Shown here piece after piece: positions 1 to 13,075 of a stretch of 64,000 nucleotides of DNA (positions are counted from its first letter, which is position 1; each line of letters opens with the position of its first letter). Below the pieces are notes generated by a model that was given only the letters and a program-made list of their open reading frames with translations, was not told where the DNA came from and ran no database searches. Made by a program: the position numbers and the translations under genes. Origin of the DNA: Malus domestica (Eukaryota > Streptophyta > Magnoliopsida > Rosales > Rosaceae); NCBI RefSeq assembly GCF_042453785.1, contig NC_091674.1:25188001-25252000 (forward strand). The letters run 5' to 3'.

Positions 1-14
1 ATAAAATATAATAC

Positions 15-2785
15 CTCTTTATTTGGAGGAACATAACCATTAACCTTTGCTGCACTGAAAAAATCTGGATGACTCACATCAATCTCTTCATGACTGCATA
101 TGAATTTAGGTTAAGAAAGAAGAATGTGAGTTCGGGGAAAGAAACTGATACACACAATCAGAAAAGAGCAAGAGAAAATATGATAGAGAAATCTTAAGAG
201 GATAAAACATCTGCACAGAAAGAAAAAAATTCACCTAACATTCAGATCACCGCACCATATAAGAGGCTTATCCGAAGATTGCAGAACAAACTCTAAAATC
301 CTTTTATCCCATTTTCTTCTCCTTGGGAATGAGTTTTCTTCCTCCTTCCAACCATTGTTTGGTGCATATGTGTTCAACAAATTAAATGTCTCAAATTCAG
401 CTAGGATGACCCGGCCATCTGGTTCATGCTTTGAAACTAAAACAAAGTAAACTATATTAGCTGACTGTTGATCCATGTGCAAGTCAATATAAAGAAAATA
501 GCGGTGGGGATAGAGATGCAAGCACAAAGATTAAAAGTTTTCTCCCCCTACATGGTTGGACCAGAATATGTACACACACTTTCCATTTCTAAGAGAGTCA
601 GACTTAATTATTAAGAATCTCTGAAATAATATAAGTTCATTGTTCTTAACATAATCAATTGGATATTTACATACACTTTACATAATTTGGCAGGCAAAAA
701 AAAAAAGTAGAATGAAATGATCCGAAACTAAGTAGGCAGCATAGATATTGATGTTTGTAACTTGAAAGTAAGAAGTTGGCTTCATATGTGACTTTCAGTG
801 GGTGCATGTTATTAAAAGAAATAGAGTATTAACCAGCAAACCTTTTCTGTCAAGATTGAAAAATACTTTTTGTGGCTGTAAACACTTCTTTACAAATAAT
901 GCAGTTCCTGCATACTTTGAATCTGAAAGAGACCACCAGACACGATAATCTCCAAAGGGTGGGCTTGACAGGGCACGCATAATTATCTGCATAATTTGAG
1001 ACAGGAAAATAGGTAACCAACCTATACATTAGAAGAGATCATCATTTCGACCCTTTTTGCATGCAATGATCAAACATACAAGGTGAGAAATACGAAGTGG
1101 AATATCGATTGAATGGATGGAGAATCTAACTCAATCAATGAAGCTTGATCCCATTCCCATAAACCATTAGAATCACGAAAATATCTTGGTACTACCATAC
1201 TGCCCTAAGACAACCAACAAAACTCAAGAGAGCAAACCTGTACAAAAAGTATTTTTAAAAAATCCTTGAACTAAGAAAGAGTAAATTGTAGTAATGGTCC
1301 CTTAACTAAAAATCCATTACCATTGGTCCCTGAACTCATCAAAATGTATAGCTATGGTCCTTTTCATCAACTTCATCAAAATTTTGTCAAAATGAGTTAT
1401 GTTGGAAGGACCATTGCTACAATTGGGGTCCCTCAACTCATCAAAACGTGTAGCTATGGTCCTTTTCGTCAACTTCGTCCGAATTTTGTCAAAACGAGTT
1501 ATGTTGGAACGACAATTGCTACAATTGGGTTAAAGTTGAGGGACAATTTCTCCAGTTGGATTAAAGTTGAGGGACAAATGGTAATGGATTTTAATTGAGG
1601 GACCATAGCTGCCCGTTTTGATAAGTTGAGGGACCAATGGTAATGAAATTTTAGTTGAGGGACCATTGCTCCAATTGAGTTAAAGTTAAGGGACCATTGC
1701 TACTATTTACTCAACTAAGAAACTAAAAGCTTTCTAGACATAATTGGGTAATGTCCTAAGTTTTTGCGGTGTCATATAACACTCCAAAACTTCAAGCATA
1801 ATGCTTTGAGTATGACAATGGTCAATGATCGGAATGAAACAGTTCAACTTCAACTTCAACAAGCACATTCTCCAACCGAAGTCTTAATTCATAAAAATAT
1901 CATACCTGCTTTTCTTCACGTGACGAGGAAGTGTCATCTTTCAACTCTCCTGGGTTTTTAGGTCCACCCTTTGAACCAGCAGCAGGCATCCTTACTTCCT
2001 AATATCAATGTGCAGTTAGAAAGTTGTCACGAATGCAATTTCCGAAAAAAAATGCTTTCAGAATCATTACTTAGCAAAGCAAAGCATATGAAGAAAAATA
2101 TAGACCAACAAAACCGAACTAACCAATCAATCAACTAACGAATATACATCTCAGAAAACCACAATCAATCAATCAACTAACCAATCAATCAACTAAACCG
2201 AACTAAATCACGAACGACGAAACAATTAAATCCAATACTAAATCAAAATATACATCTGAGAAAACCAAAAGACAAAAAATTTAAACAAATGTGAAACCCT
2301 GCTGCTACAAATGTATCAAATTTCCAAAACTCCAGCTAACAAATTTCCCGAATTGCTAAAAAAAGATCAAAACTAAACTAAAATACACATCTGGAGAACA
2401 TAAAAGACTATAAATTTAGATATCAAATTTCCCCAATTGCTCAAAAACATCAAAATTAAATGCCCCATTACACCAGAATAATAAAAAATCAAGTACACTT
2501 TTGATAGCAAGCAAAAAATCGATGTGGATTAGTGAAAAAACAGAGAATGTATCCCACCTGTATCGCAATAACATCTGGGTCGATGCTCGAGACGAACTGG
2601 GTGAACTCGGGCCAGTTGTTCTTCACCCGGAGAAGAAAGCTGTTGGCATTCCACGTTATGAACTTGAGCGGCTGTTTCTTGGCGGCGTCCTCCGCTGATA
2701 TTTTGTCGTTATCTGTGGAAGGAGGTGCGAGTGTGGGTTTCTTGGCGGAGCCGTCTTTCCCTACAGGTTGGAAGAAACGTTTCAT
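15..2785 (-). CDS. APE1L: APE1L-type AP endonuclease (5' five exons; 3' end outside window)
   Basis: Exonuclease III/APE-family endonuclease that cuts DNA 5' to abasic sites in base excision repair, acting in the nucleus and possibly plastids. Exons read on the minus strand are 2558-2785, 1906-1998, 842-986, 235-436 and 15-93; joined they keep one frame for 249 codons, and the remaining catalytic C-terminus lies beyond position 1. The start MKRFFQPVGK matches the plant APE1L N-terminus. Visible family motifs are FITWNANSFLLR, IAIQ-EVRMPAAG (metal-binding Glu at the exon 1/2 junction), NTYAPNNGW and CGDLNVSHEEID (active-site Asp-Asn). The close match to Arabidopsis APE1L (At3g48425) is from memory. 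The gene is divergent from the CbbY-like gene, but a copia fossil now separates the two starts. Intron 2 carries a complete MITE. Very likely functional as far as it can be seen. Confidence 0.93.
1279..1712. mobile_element. Mutator-type MITE in APE1L intron, 434 bp
   Basis: The ends are inverted repeats of about 29 bases (GAGTAAATTGTAGTAATGG at the left against the reverse complement of the right end). The copy is flanked on both sides by the same 10-bp direct repeat AACTAAGAAA (1269-1278 and 1713-1722). A 9-11 bp duplication is typical of Mutator-like elements. The interior repeats a 'GTTGAGGGACCATTGCT' motif in both orientations. There is no coding capacity. It lies wholly inside an intron. 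A degenerate relative lies at about 43.8-44.2 kb. Confidence 0.85.
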
Positions 2786-3522
2786 CGTCGTCTTCTTCGA
2801 GGCTTTGAGAGCTTTTTACAGTGTTTTGTTCCCCACTGAACAAAAGTCCTCGTCTTTTACATGGAAAAGATCTTCGCAAGATCTATTGTATATGATACGA
2901 TTAATTTTCGTTAAACACTATTTATTTTTTTCCTCTTACATAACCAAAGCTTTTGAAATGACAGTTCTACCCATTGAGTGAGTTGGAAAACTAAGGCATG
3001 ATTTTTATTTTGAGAAATAAAGAATTTATAATTTGTTACTATAATTAAGAATTCTTAACAAGTGAAGTGGGTACTATCGTGATATACGTTACTGTAACGA
3101 ATCATGTCATATTTAACGAATTGATCGAAACATAATACACTTGTTTGCCAGGTTGGGTGGGACCAAATACTAAGCGACCGTTGTTTTTTGAGCTTTATTG
3201 AGTTTGTAGTTTTCGTGGTGATAGTATAGTCAGAAGATATTTCGGTCATAAAAAATACTAATTTAAACTCATGTGGTGAAGTTTATTACAAATTAAGCTC
3301 AACGTTGAAAGTTTCGTCCCTATCATCACAGGGACCGTTAATCCAATTAGGCCTTTTTTTTTTTTAGTAGTGTCACATTGCTAAGTGGTGTGAAGTGTCG
3401 GACAATAAAAATTTTCCTTGACCTGGAAAAATTATAGGTCATATCACCCAATAAGACAATATAACATCATTAAACTTTCACCTTTCTTTTTTGTTGGATA
3501 CTAAAATTCTACTTAGAAATCA
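2786..3522. promoter_or_regulatory. APE1L upstream region (half of a former divergent promoter)
   Basis: This AT-rich stretch of about 740 bases carries no convincing gene. It holds the 5' flank of APE1L and ends at the copia element. With the element subtracted, the APE1L and CbbY start codons would be about 990 bases apart, so the segment was probably one side of a shared intergenic promoter region. No TATA box or known cis element can be assigned with confidence. Confidence 0.5.
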
Positions 3523-3527
3523 TATTG

Positions 3528-3801
3528 TATTATAAATAGGCAAAAGTTTGAGATATAACATTTGCTAGAGACATGAGCGAGGTTGTAGTAAAATATTATA
3601 AAATGGTTGCAAATAAGAGAGAAATAGGAGGATACTGAAAATATTCTAGTTTTCTTTCTTTTCTTGTTGTTCTTCTTATTGTTTAACATTCGTAATGTTT
3701 TATTTATAGAGTAAGTACCTTGGAAACAAACAAATTAAATTATTAATCATATGAAAAGTTTACTGTATGCATGTGGGCATACATACCCACTATTTACAAC
3801 A
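3528..3801 (-). repeat. Copia 3' LTR
   Basis: Directly repeated with 9396-9669 and equal in length (274 bp). It ends in ...TTTACAACA like its partner. The element polypurine tract lies just inside it. Confidence 0.9.
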
Positions 3802-6800
3802 CTCCCCCTTGGATGCCCACATATCAACATCAGTTGCCTCGTTAAAACCTTGCTTGGAAAAACCAGTGGGAAAAAACCATAGCGAAGGAAAAAGAGTACA
3901 ACTTTACCCGGATTGTTGATATGGTGTTAAGCATGCTTATGTTGCATCGTTAAAACCTTGATAGGAATCGAAGGAAAAATAGTACAACATGAATGTATCA
4001 TGGATGCTCCCCCTGAATTGTATCTCCCCCTGATTCCTCATTCTTCAAATTTGTAAGCCGACGTAATCCGATTCCCTGCACTAACTTCTGAAATGTGCAC
4101 TTTGGTAGAGATTTGGTGAACAAGTCTGTCAAATTTTCATTGGAACAGATTTGTATGACTTCAATAACTTTAGCCTTCTGAAGCTCATGTGCACTGAAAA
4201 ACCTTGAAGATATATGCTTAGTCTTATCACCCTTGATGAATCATTCCTTCATCTGGGTAACACAGGCTGCATTATCTTTATGAATGACAGTTGAAGTGTT
4301 TGTCTTTAAAGGTATACCACATGAATTCCGGATGTGATGGATCATTGATCTTAACCAAGAACACTCACGACTTGCTGCATGTAAATCCATTATTTCTGAG
4401 TGATTGGAAGATGTAGCAACTAATGTTTGCTTTGTTGAGCGCCATGAAATTGCAGTATCTCTATTAGTGAACACATATCCAATTTGTGAGCGGCTTTATG
4501 CGGATCGAAGAAAAAACCAGCATCTGTGTATCCAACAAGGATCTGGTCATTTGTGGACTTGTCTTAGTAGAAGAGACCCATGTTTGTTGTCCTACGAAGG
4601 TATCATAGAACATCTTTGACTCCCTTCCAATGACGAATTGTTGGATCAAAGCTATACCTGGCTAACAAGTTTACTGAAAAAGCTATATCTGGTCTAGTAC
4701 ATTGTGCTAAATACAATAAAACACCTATTGCACTCAATTATGGTACTTCTGGACCAAAGACCAGTTCATCATCTTCTTTTGGAAGGAATGGATCTTTCTT
4801 AATGTCCAAAGAACGAACGACTATTGGGGTGCTAAGTGGATAAGCCTTGTCCATGCCAAATCGCTTCAGTATTTTTTCAATGTAAGCTGATTGATGGACC
4901 AAAATTCCATTAGCACATTGCTCGATCTGCAGGCCAAGACAATATTTTGTTTTACCAAGGTCTTTCATTTCAAATTTGCTTTTCAGATACTTAGCGGTTT
5001 TATTTAGCTCTTCAAGGGTTCTAATTCCAACTAGATTCATATCATCAACATATACTGCCACTATAGCGAAATCAGTATTTGATTTCTTAATGAACACATA
5101 AAGGCAGATGACATTGTTGGCATATCCTTCTTTGATCAAATACTCACTGAGACGATTATACCACATTCGCCCAGATTGTTTCAGCCCATATAATGATCAC
5201 CTTAATTTGATTAAGAACATACCTTGTGGTTTGTTAGTCGTTTCATGCAACTTAAGTCCTTCTAGGACTTTCATACATATGTCAGTATCTAATTCTCCAT
5301 ATAGATACGCAGTGATGACATCCATAAGTCGCATATCAAGTTTCTCTGAAACCACTAAACTTATTAAGTAACAGAACGTAATTGCGTCCATTATAGGAGA
5401 GTGTGTCTCTTCATAATCAATTCCAAGTCTTTGTGAAAAACCTCGTGCAACGAGTCTTGCTTTATTTCTTGCAATCTTATTTTTCTCGTTGCATTTCCTT
5501 GTGAATACCCATTTGTAACCTACGGGGTTTACACCAGGCGGGGTTTGGACTATTGGTCCATAAACACTTCGTCTTTCCAAGAAATTTAATTCTGTCTGGA
5601 TTGCATCTTTCTACTTAGGCCAATCATGTCTTTGTTTGCATTCATCAACAGAGCGGGGCTCAATGTCATCGCTTAATATGATTTCAGTGGCTACTGCGAA
5701 AGCGAACATATCATCGATGATTATTTCATTTTGATTCCACAATTTATTAGTACATGCATAATTTATGGAGATTTCTTTACTTTCATGTACTTCTGTCTCT
5801 TCAAGGACATGTGCCTCATCAAGGACATTTTCTTTTTCAGAAAATTTAGAATCATGAATTGCGGATGTATCATTCGCTTTCTTTTCCTGAATGATTTCAT
5901 TTGGATTCAGTTGTGCCTTCATCTTTCTCTTTTTCTTTCGAGGGGCTAACAAGGACATCAATTCTTACAGGTGCATTTGCAGCTAGTATATGTGACTTTG
6001 TCACTTTCGAAGCATCATTAAATGCATATGGAATTTGATTAGCAATACTTTGAAGATGAACGATCATTTTCACTTCATCTTCACATTGAGTGCTTCGTGG
6101 ATCAAAATGAGACAGGGTGGGAACAACCCATGTCAGTTCTTGCCGTTCTTTTGGAATGGTCTTTTCTCCTCCTAATGATGGGAAGACTGTCTCATTAAAG
6201 TGACAATCAGCAAAACGGGCTGTAAACATATCACTTGTTAAGGATTCCAAATATCTAATGATAGATGGTGAATCAAAACCCACATAAATTCTCAGTTTGT
6301 GCTGAGGCCCCATTTTAGTGCGTTGTGTCGGTGCAATAAGCACATAAACAGCATAACCAAAAACTCGGAAATGTGAAATGTTTGGCTGATGCCTAAACAC
6401 GAGTTGTATTGATGAGTATTGGTGGTTGGCTATGGGTGTCAACCGAACCAATGATGCAGCATGTAAGATGTCATGTCCCCATGCAGAGACTGACAATTTT
6501 GTTTTCATAAGTAGAGTGTAAGCTATTAATTGAAGCCGCTTGATAAATGCCTCTGCTAAGCCATTTTGAGTATGGACATGAGGAATAAAGTGTTCAACAT
6601 CAATGCCCAATGTCATGCAGTAATCATCAAAGGTTTGAGACATAAATTCACCAGCGTTATCAAGTCGGATTTACTTAATGGGATGATCTGGGAATTGTGC
6701 TCGCAACTTAATTATCTAAGCGAGAAGTCTTGCAAACGTTACATTTCGAGTAGACAACAGGCAAACATATGACCATCGGGTAGATGCTTCAACCAAAACC

Positions 6801-9395
6801 ATAAAATATCGAAATGGTCCACAAAGTGGTTGAATAGGCCCACAAATATCCCTTTGAATTCTTTGCAAAAATGATGGGGATTCAACATCAACCTTTAGTT
6901 GTAATGGTCTAATTACCAACTTCCCTTGGAAACAAGCCTTGCAAGGGTTATCATTTGAGACATTAATGTGTCTGCTCAATAATGGATGTCCATTAGAGTT
7001 TGTAATGATCTTGCGCATCATGGTGAATCCTGGATGACCCAGACGGTCATGCCAAAGCATATAAACTTTTGAATCAATGAACTTCTGGTTCATGACAGTA
7101 TGTGCCTCAATTGTTTTTATGTATGTATAATACAATCCACTCGATAAACCATGCAACTTCTCCAATATACGTTTATGGGTATCATTGCAGGTAATGCATA
7201 GATATTCCACATTTTCTGCACTTTTCGTTTTAATGTGGTATCCATTTAGACGTATGTCTTTAAAATTTAACAAATTTCGAGTGGATTGAGTAGCGTACAA
7301 CGCATTTTGTATGAACAATATTGTTCCATTTGGTAACATGATCTGGGCTTTTCCTGAGCCTTCAATTACATCTGATTGCCCTAATATTGTTGTTACCTTT
7401 ACTTTTGCAAGTATCAAGTTTAAGAAATACTTTCGATCTCGAAGTATTGTATGTGTAGTTGCACTGTCTGCAAGACAAAAATCTCCACCATTGCTCTTGT
7501 TTTGAGAACAACAATAATTTTTATCCATGCTCTCTGAGTAATGGAAATTACAATTAAAAGTAGTTTATTCATACTGGAATACTACTTTTATTGAATTGAA
7601 AGTGCAAGCATTAAATCACAAGTACAAATAACAAGAGTACATCAAACATAAATGATTTAATCGGACCCAAACACTTCATTCCATCTTTCAATAATGAAGT
7701 CTGAAACATGTAGGTGGGTTGTGTTTAATTGTCCTGATAAATCGAACACTGGATCATATATATCCATTTGTTTAGCTTAGTTAAGAAAATTGGTCTCGAC
7801 ACCCTTCTTCTTTAGGGAGGCTTGATACAGATCCACCAGATGTTTTGGGGTACGACATGTACGTGCCCAGTGCCCATTGCCACCATACCTATGGCAAACT
7901 CCGTCAGGATTTCTAGGAGTGTTCATATGAGTTTTGTCTTTTTGGCGATTTGCATTTTTAAAGCTCGGGCTTGTATTATGCCTTAGAATCTGGTTGTGAA
8001 ACTGGACACCATGGTTCTTGCCATTTCAGCCTCACTTGTGGCCACATCCTCGTTTGTAATTATTGCCATGAGAGGATGTGGTATTCCCTTCAAGGGAAAC
8101 AGCATTCACTTCTGGGAATGGTGCTAATCCAGTAGGCCGGGATTGATGATTCTGTAGGCTGGGATTGATGATTCTGCATCAGAAGCTCATTATTTTGCTC
8201 AGCTACAAAGAGCACAGATATCAACTGATTGTACTGAGTAAAGCCTCGCTCTCTATACTACTTATGCAGGAGCACGTTGAAGGCATGGAAAGTGCTGAAA
8301 GTCTTTTCCAGCATGTCTTCCTCAGTAATGGTTTCTCCATAGAGCTTCAACTAGGAGGTAATTTTGAACATAGCAGAATTGTACTCAGCCACCGTCTTAA
8401 AATCATGGATCCTTAGGTGAACCTACTCATAATAAGCCCTCAGAAGAATCACCGTTTTCTGGTGATTGTATTTATTTTTCAGTGCCTTCCAGAGTATTAG
8501 TGGATCTTCAACCGTGAGGTACTCGCTCTTTAGTCCCTCATCAAGGTGGCGAGGATAAAGATCATGGCTTTCGCCCTATCTTGAGAGGATGCACTGTTAT
8601 CATTCTTAATAGTTTATCCAAGATTCGTTGCCTCCAGATGAATCTTGGCATCCATTACCCAGGTAAGGTAATTCTTCCCAGTAATATCCAAGGCAACAAA
8701 ATCAAGTTTTGCCAAGTTTGTCATTTTCTTTTCTGAAAGAAAAATGAGGTGTGTAAGAACTTGCAATAATATGTATTTTGGAGGAACGTATTGTTAGAAC
8801 TTCTGGTTCTTACAAATTTTTCATTTTGATATTCAAGACAAAATGATGATCACTTGAAACTTCAGGCTCAAGATTTACATGATAAATGAGGAGGGCGATT
8901 GTACCGCACCATTCTCATCGAAATAACATAGGATGGGCGATTATTTCGCATCACTCAAACAACAGAAAAATTAAATATGCAGAGCAGGATGAGTGATTAT
9001 ACCACACCACCTAAAATTGCAATAAAATTCAATAGCAGGCAAATTTAAATATGCAGGGTAGGGTGGACGATTATACCGCTCCACTTAAAATTTGCAGTAA
9101 AATTAAATCTGCAGTTCAAGATGGGTGATAATACCACACCATCTTTGATCGCAGCAAAGATAAATAAACATTGGGTTAGAAATTAGGAACTACACCAAAC
9201 AAGAAATCAAAGATATAAGTAAATGTTAGGTTGAGAACTAAAAGCAGGCATGGTGCGGACAATTCTTCACGAGGGTATACCCAGTAGTTGAGGCAGAGGA
9301 AGAAGAAGAACAGTAAAATCCTTGAAGGAAACATTTTTTTTTTCGGCGAAGAGCAATGAGAAATGTTTTAGAGTTAGAGAGTCGTGCTGATAGCG

Positions 9396-9669
9396 TGTTA
9401 TAAATAGGCAAAAGTTAAAGAGATAACCTTTGTTAGAGATAGGAGCGAGGTTGTAGTAAAATATTATAAAATGATTGCAAATAAGAGAGAAATAGGAGGA
9501 TACTGAAAATATTCTAGCTTTCCTTCTTTTCTTCTTGTTCTTCTTATTGTTTAACACTTGTAATGCTCTATTTATAGAGCAAGTACCTTAGAAACAAACA
9601 AATTACACTATTAATCATATAAAAAGTTTACTGTATGCATATGGGCATACATATCCACTATTTACAACA
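9396..9669 (-). repeat. Copia 5' LTR
   Basis: Begins TG and ends CA on the plus strand and matches the left LTR over its full length. In element orientation it is followed by a short stretch resembling a primer-binding site of the initiator-Met type, only partly conserved. Confidence 0.9.
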
Positions 9670-9674
9670 TATCG

Positions 9675-9918
9675 ACAATTATATAATCAAAATATCGTCA
9701 ATAGCAATAATATAGATGATATGTCGATATTTAATGGTCGGACATACTACGATCACGACCTAATCTTAAAATTTTCCACTTTAGTTGGGCCTCATATGGT
9801 TCACACCCTAGCGGAAAGGCTGTGTGGATAAGTTAGTTGAGGACCGTTGAGAGTACCCGCAAAGGCAAGAGACTTTCATCACTCAATCCTTTGAACTTTT
9901 GAAGAGTGAGTTTCTAAA
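9675..9918 (+). promoter_or_regulatory. CbbY proximal promoter and 5' UTR
   Basis: These 244 bases between the copia element and the CbbY start hold everything left of the original proximal promoter on this side. The 5' UTR is probably within the last 80 bases. No clear TATA box is seen. Confidence 0.45.
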
Positions 9919-12366
9919 ATGGCGTCAATGGCTGTCTGTCATTCCTTAGCAACATTATCTTCTACGAAACCTTTGCTATCTCAAAAGAAGGCTACCTCCA
10001 TTGCCAACCTCAAATCCCACGAAAGGGTCTTACAATCTTCACTGTTGGGCACAAGAATACTGATTAGAAAAACAAGAGTGCCATTTAGCAGCAGGGTTGG
10101 AGCAACATCGACTTCCGAGGTCACTTGCTCTGCCTCTTCTTCCACTCTTCCTTCGGCTCTTCTCTTCGACTGCGATGGCGTGCTTGTCGATACAGAGAAG
10201 GACGGGCATCGCATTTCTTTCAACGACACTTTCAAAGAGGTCAACTTTCTCTCCATTGCTCTCCTCTGCTTAGTGCTTTTTTGTCATCAAAATTTTACTA
10301 CTTGGTTTTCTTGCTTTTGGGGAATTGCTGTGAATTTTTTGCTCGGCGAGCTCGTAAGCAGCGAAATTTCGAAAGAAAATGGAACTTTCAATTTGTGTTT
10401 TCTATAATTTTGATGAAAATATTTGAAAGAAGAACCTGAATCTCAATTACTTTGATGGGTTAGTGACGTGATGACATACTTGATTGCACAGAAAGAACTG
10501 GGTGTTACTTGGGATGTCGATTTATATGGCGAGTTGCTCAAGATTGGAGGTGGAAAAGAAAGGTAAGTGTATCTCAAAATATTCTATAGCTAGCTTTGCA
10601 TTATTTGGTATGAATGAAATGTGAGCCAACATCTAATTTGGTTAACAAACTTTGATTTAGTTTTTGTATCCGTATATGGTTCGGGTCTTCGCAGGATGAC
10701 AGCCTATTTTAACAAGACGAGTTGGCCAGAAAAAGCTCCCAAGAGTGAAGAAGAACGAAAAGCATTCATAGCTTCACTGCACAAGCGAAAGACGGAGTTG
10801 TTCATGGCCCTTATTGAGAAAAAGTTGCTGCCTCTTAGACCCGGAGTTGCAAAGTTGGTTACCATCTGATCTTCTGCTTTTGCATGAAACATTCGTTATT
10901 TGATTTTTGTGTGTTACATATCTCTTGCATTTTCGGGTTACTGGACCTGGAAGTAATGAACTATGTTAGCAGTGAAATTTTAGTGTTCTTCACAAACAAC
11001 ATCAGTCTTTCAGTCCCATCCATGATCAAAAGTATTTAGGTAGATCGTGATTTGTGCGTTAGAGCAATCGTAGCAGGTGCATAAGAATCTTTAGCATCTA
11101 GCATTTTATACATGACAAGATAATGGTAACAGTAGACTAGTATGTTTATCTGAATAGAATTTCAAATTTCAGATGTTGGGTTACTGAGTTTCTCTTACCA
11201 ACTTGTACAGGCTGATAGACCAGGCTTTGGCAGACGGAGTTAAAGTTGCCGTGTGCAGCACTTCCAATGAGAAGGCGGTATGCTTTATCAGGTTTCACAT
11301 TTTCGTTAATTGCTTGTGTTATTAGTTCTTTTGTGACTGATGACTACAATTGGGGTTCTTATCTCTGCAAGAACTAACAAGTAATCATCAAAACCTAACG
11401 TACTCTTGCGTGTTTCGAAACCTATTTGGTGTTGATCACTTGATTTACTAATCAAATATACTGAAGTTGAAACTATGGGTAGAGCAGAAGGCTGAAGACA
11501 AGAGATCCTACTCTTATTACTGAAATAATACATACTGATGCATAGATTGATCCTGTATTGACGTCCGAACCACCTTTTTTTTTTTAATTTCAAGGTCTCT
11601 GCAATAGTTTCATTCTTGCTGGGACCAGAACGGGCAGAAAAAATCAAGATATTTGCAGGAGATGTCGTTCCTCGCAAGAAGCCTGATCCGGTAAACTTGG
11701 ATCCCTCTTCATGTGAATTTCATGTTGTTTTACATATAATATCATGTTTCTCTCTTTGAGTTTCACTTGTCACTCAGACGATGTTAGAAACAGATGAAGG
11801 TATATGGATTATTAGCCACTAACCTATACAGTCTACTCATTCTCCTTGACAGGCCATCTATGTATTGGCGGCTAACACTCTCGGTGTTGATCCTTCGAGG
11901 TATTTCTGATGCTAGAAAATGAGAATGTATCTGAAATTTTACATTCTAAATGAAGCATCTTTCGTCTTCTGCAGTTGTGTTGTGATCGAGGACAGCGGCA
12001 TAGGCCTTGCAGCTGCCAAAGCTGCAGGAATGAAGTGTATAGTAACGAAAAGCGGGTAACTTATATAGTTAATTTTACTATATGAACAAGAGTTCTTCCT
12101 TCTTGATATTCAAGATTATACTTCAAATTTGTTAGAAAGTTCATGAGCATGAGTTGAGTGTGATCATCGCTAGTCATATATATATGTCAAGCCAATAAAA
12201 TGCTAAACATGTTCACTTCATTTCTTAAAATATCCGGTTTTTCAGGTACACAGCCGAAGAAGACTTTCAGAATGCAGATGCAGTCTTTGACTTCATCGGA
12301 GATCCCCCGGAGGAGCGATTTGACTTGGGATTCTGTAGAAGCCTTCTCAAGCAGTACGTGAGCTAG
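9919..12366 (+). CDS. CBBY: Plastid CbbY-like HAD phosphatase
   Basis: HAD-superfamily phosphatase; the Arabidopsis relative (At3g48420) dephosphorylates xylulose-1,5-bisphosphate, a Rubisco inhibitor, in the stroma. Eight exons: 9919-10239, 10492-10562, 10695-10853, 11211-11277, 11595-11690, 11853-11899, 11975-12055, 12246-12366, giving 320 residues in one frame. Residues 1 to about 75 are Ser/Thr/Lys-rich with almost no acidic residues, as expected for a plastid transit peptide. HAD motif I is LLFDCDGVLVDTEK, with nucleophile Asp84 and Asp86; motif II is VAVCSTSNEK; motif IV is VVIEDSGIGLAAAKAAG. The cap region contains GGGKERMTAYFN. The protein ends ...SLLKQYVS. The neighbour in the opposite direction is APE1L, the same pairing as in Arabidopsis as remembered. 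No defect seen. Confidence 0.95.
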
Positions 12367-13075
12367 CCTACATTTATATGTTCCTACCGGTAAAATTTCG
12401 CTCAACGCATGTCCTCCCTCTGCAATATCTTGGATGGTGACTGCGGTTTCAACTAAGACAATAAATGAATGCCGGTAAATATGCATCCGATCATATTTAG
12501 AATGGTCGAGAGAAAATGTAATAAGGTGTTTTGTTGCTATGTCGGACCAAACTGTATGTAAAATAATTGAAGAACCACGATTCGTGAGATATATAGCCTC
12601 AACTGACCACCTCCAAGCAGTCCACCAGAAACTAATTCCCCACCAACACAACATCCGTTACAAGATTCTGAACTTAAACATGAGACAGCATAGAACATTC
12701 ATTGATAGAAAGTAACATCTTCGAAATTAACCTACGGTAACCATCATCATCGAACTTGGCAAAGATATTATATAACTTCATCTAGTTTTTCATACCATAA
12801 TGTTCCATGAGCAATCACCGTGACAGCAGGGAAATCAAGATGATAAATTGAATGCCTTTGGGAATGAATCGGGAGACCACTCTGGAAATAACGGGGAGAG
12901 TGGATGCAACGTATGATAAGTTTCTTCACCCAATTCTCTTACTTGGACATTAATCAACCAACCCCTTTTAGGATTGAAAACTTCAAAAAGAGGTGGCGAT
13001 ATGTCTCTCCTTTAACGAACTCGTCATATTCAATGGAGAGGACATATCTGAAGTTTTCGATCATAAATCTGATTA
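12367..13075. other. CbbY 3' flank, no gene recognised
   Basis: Contains the probable CbbY 3' UTR, then about 500 bases of unassigned sequence. Open frames here are short, overlap on opposite strands and show no domain I recognise. Confidence 0.5.

Larger units (their letters stand above)
3528..9669 (-). mobile_element. Ty1/copia LTR retrotransposon fossil, ~6.14 kb
   Basis: Two 274-bp LTRs (3528-3801 and 9396-9669) bracket a pol-bearing interior read on the minus strand. In element order from the right: leader with a repeated short motif (about 8.88-9.15 kb), gag region with a CCHC zinc knuckle near 7.85-7.9 kb, GAG-pre-integrase zinc region (HDRLGHPG) and integrase over about 5.9-7.5 kb, reverse transcriptase over about 4.74-5.58 kb (YVDD box near 5.04 kb), and RNase H near 4.24-4.65 kb. 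The order integrase before RT defines copia. A purine tract (AAGGGGGAG) precedes the 3' LTR. Flanks TATTG (3523-3527) and TATCG (9670-9674) look like a decayed 5-bp duplication. LTRs differ at about 23 of 274 positions by eye, suggesting an age of a few million years. It is broken, with several interruptions in coding frames. Confidence 0.93.
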
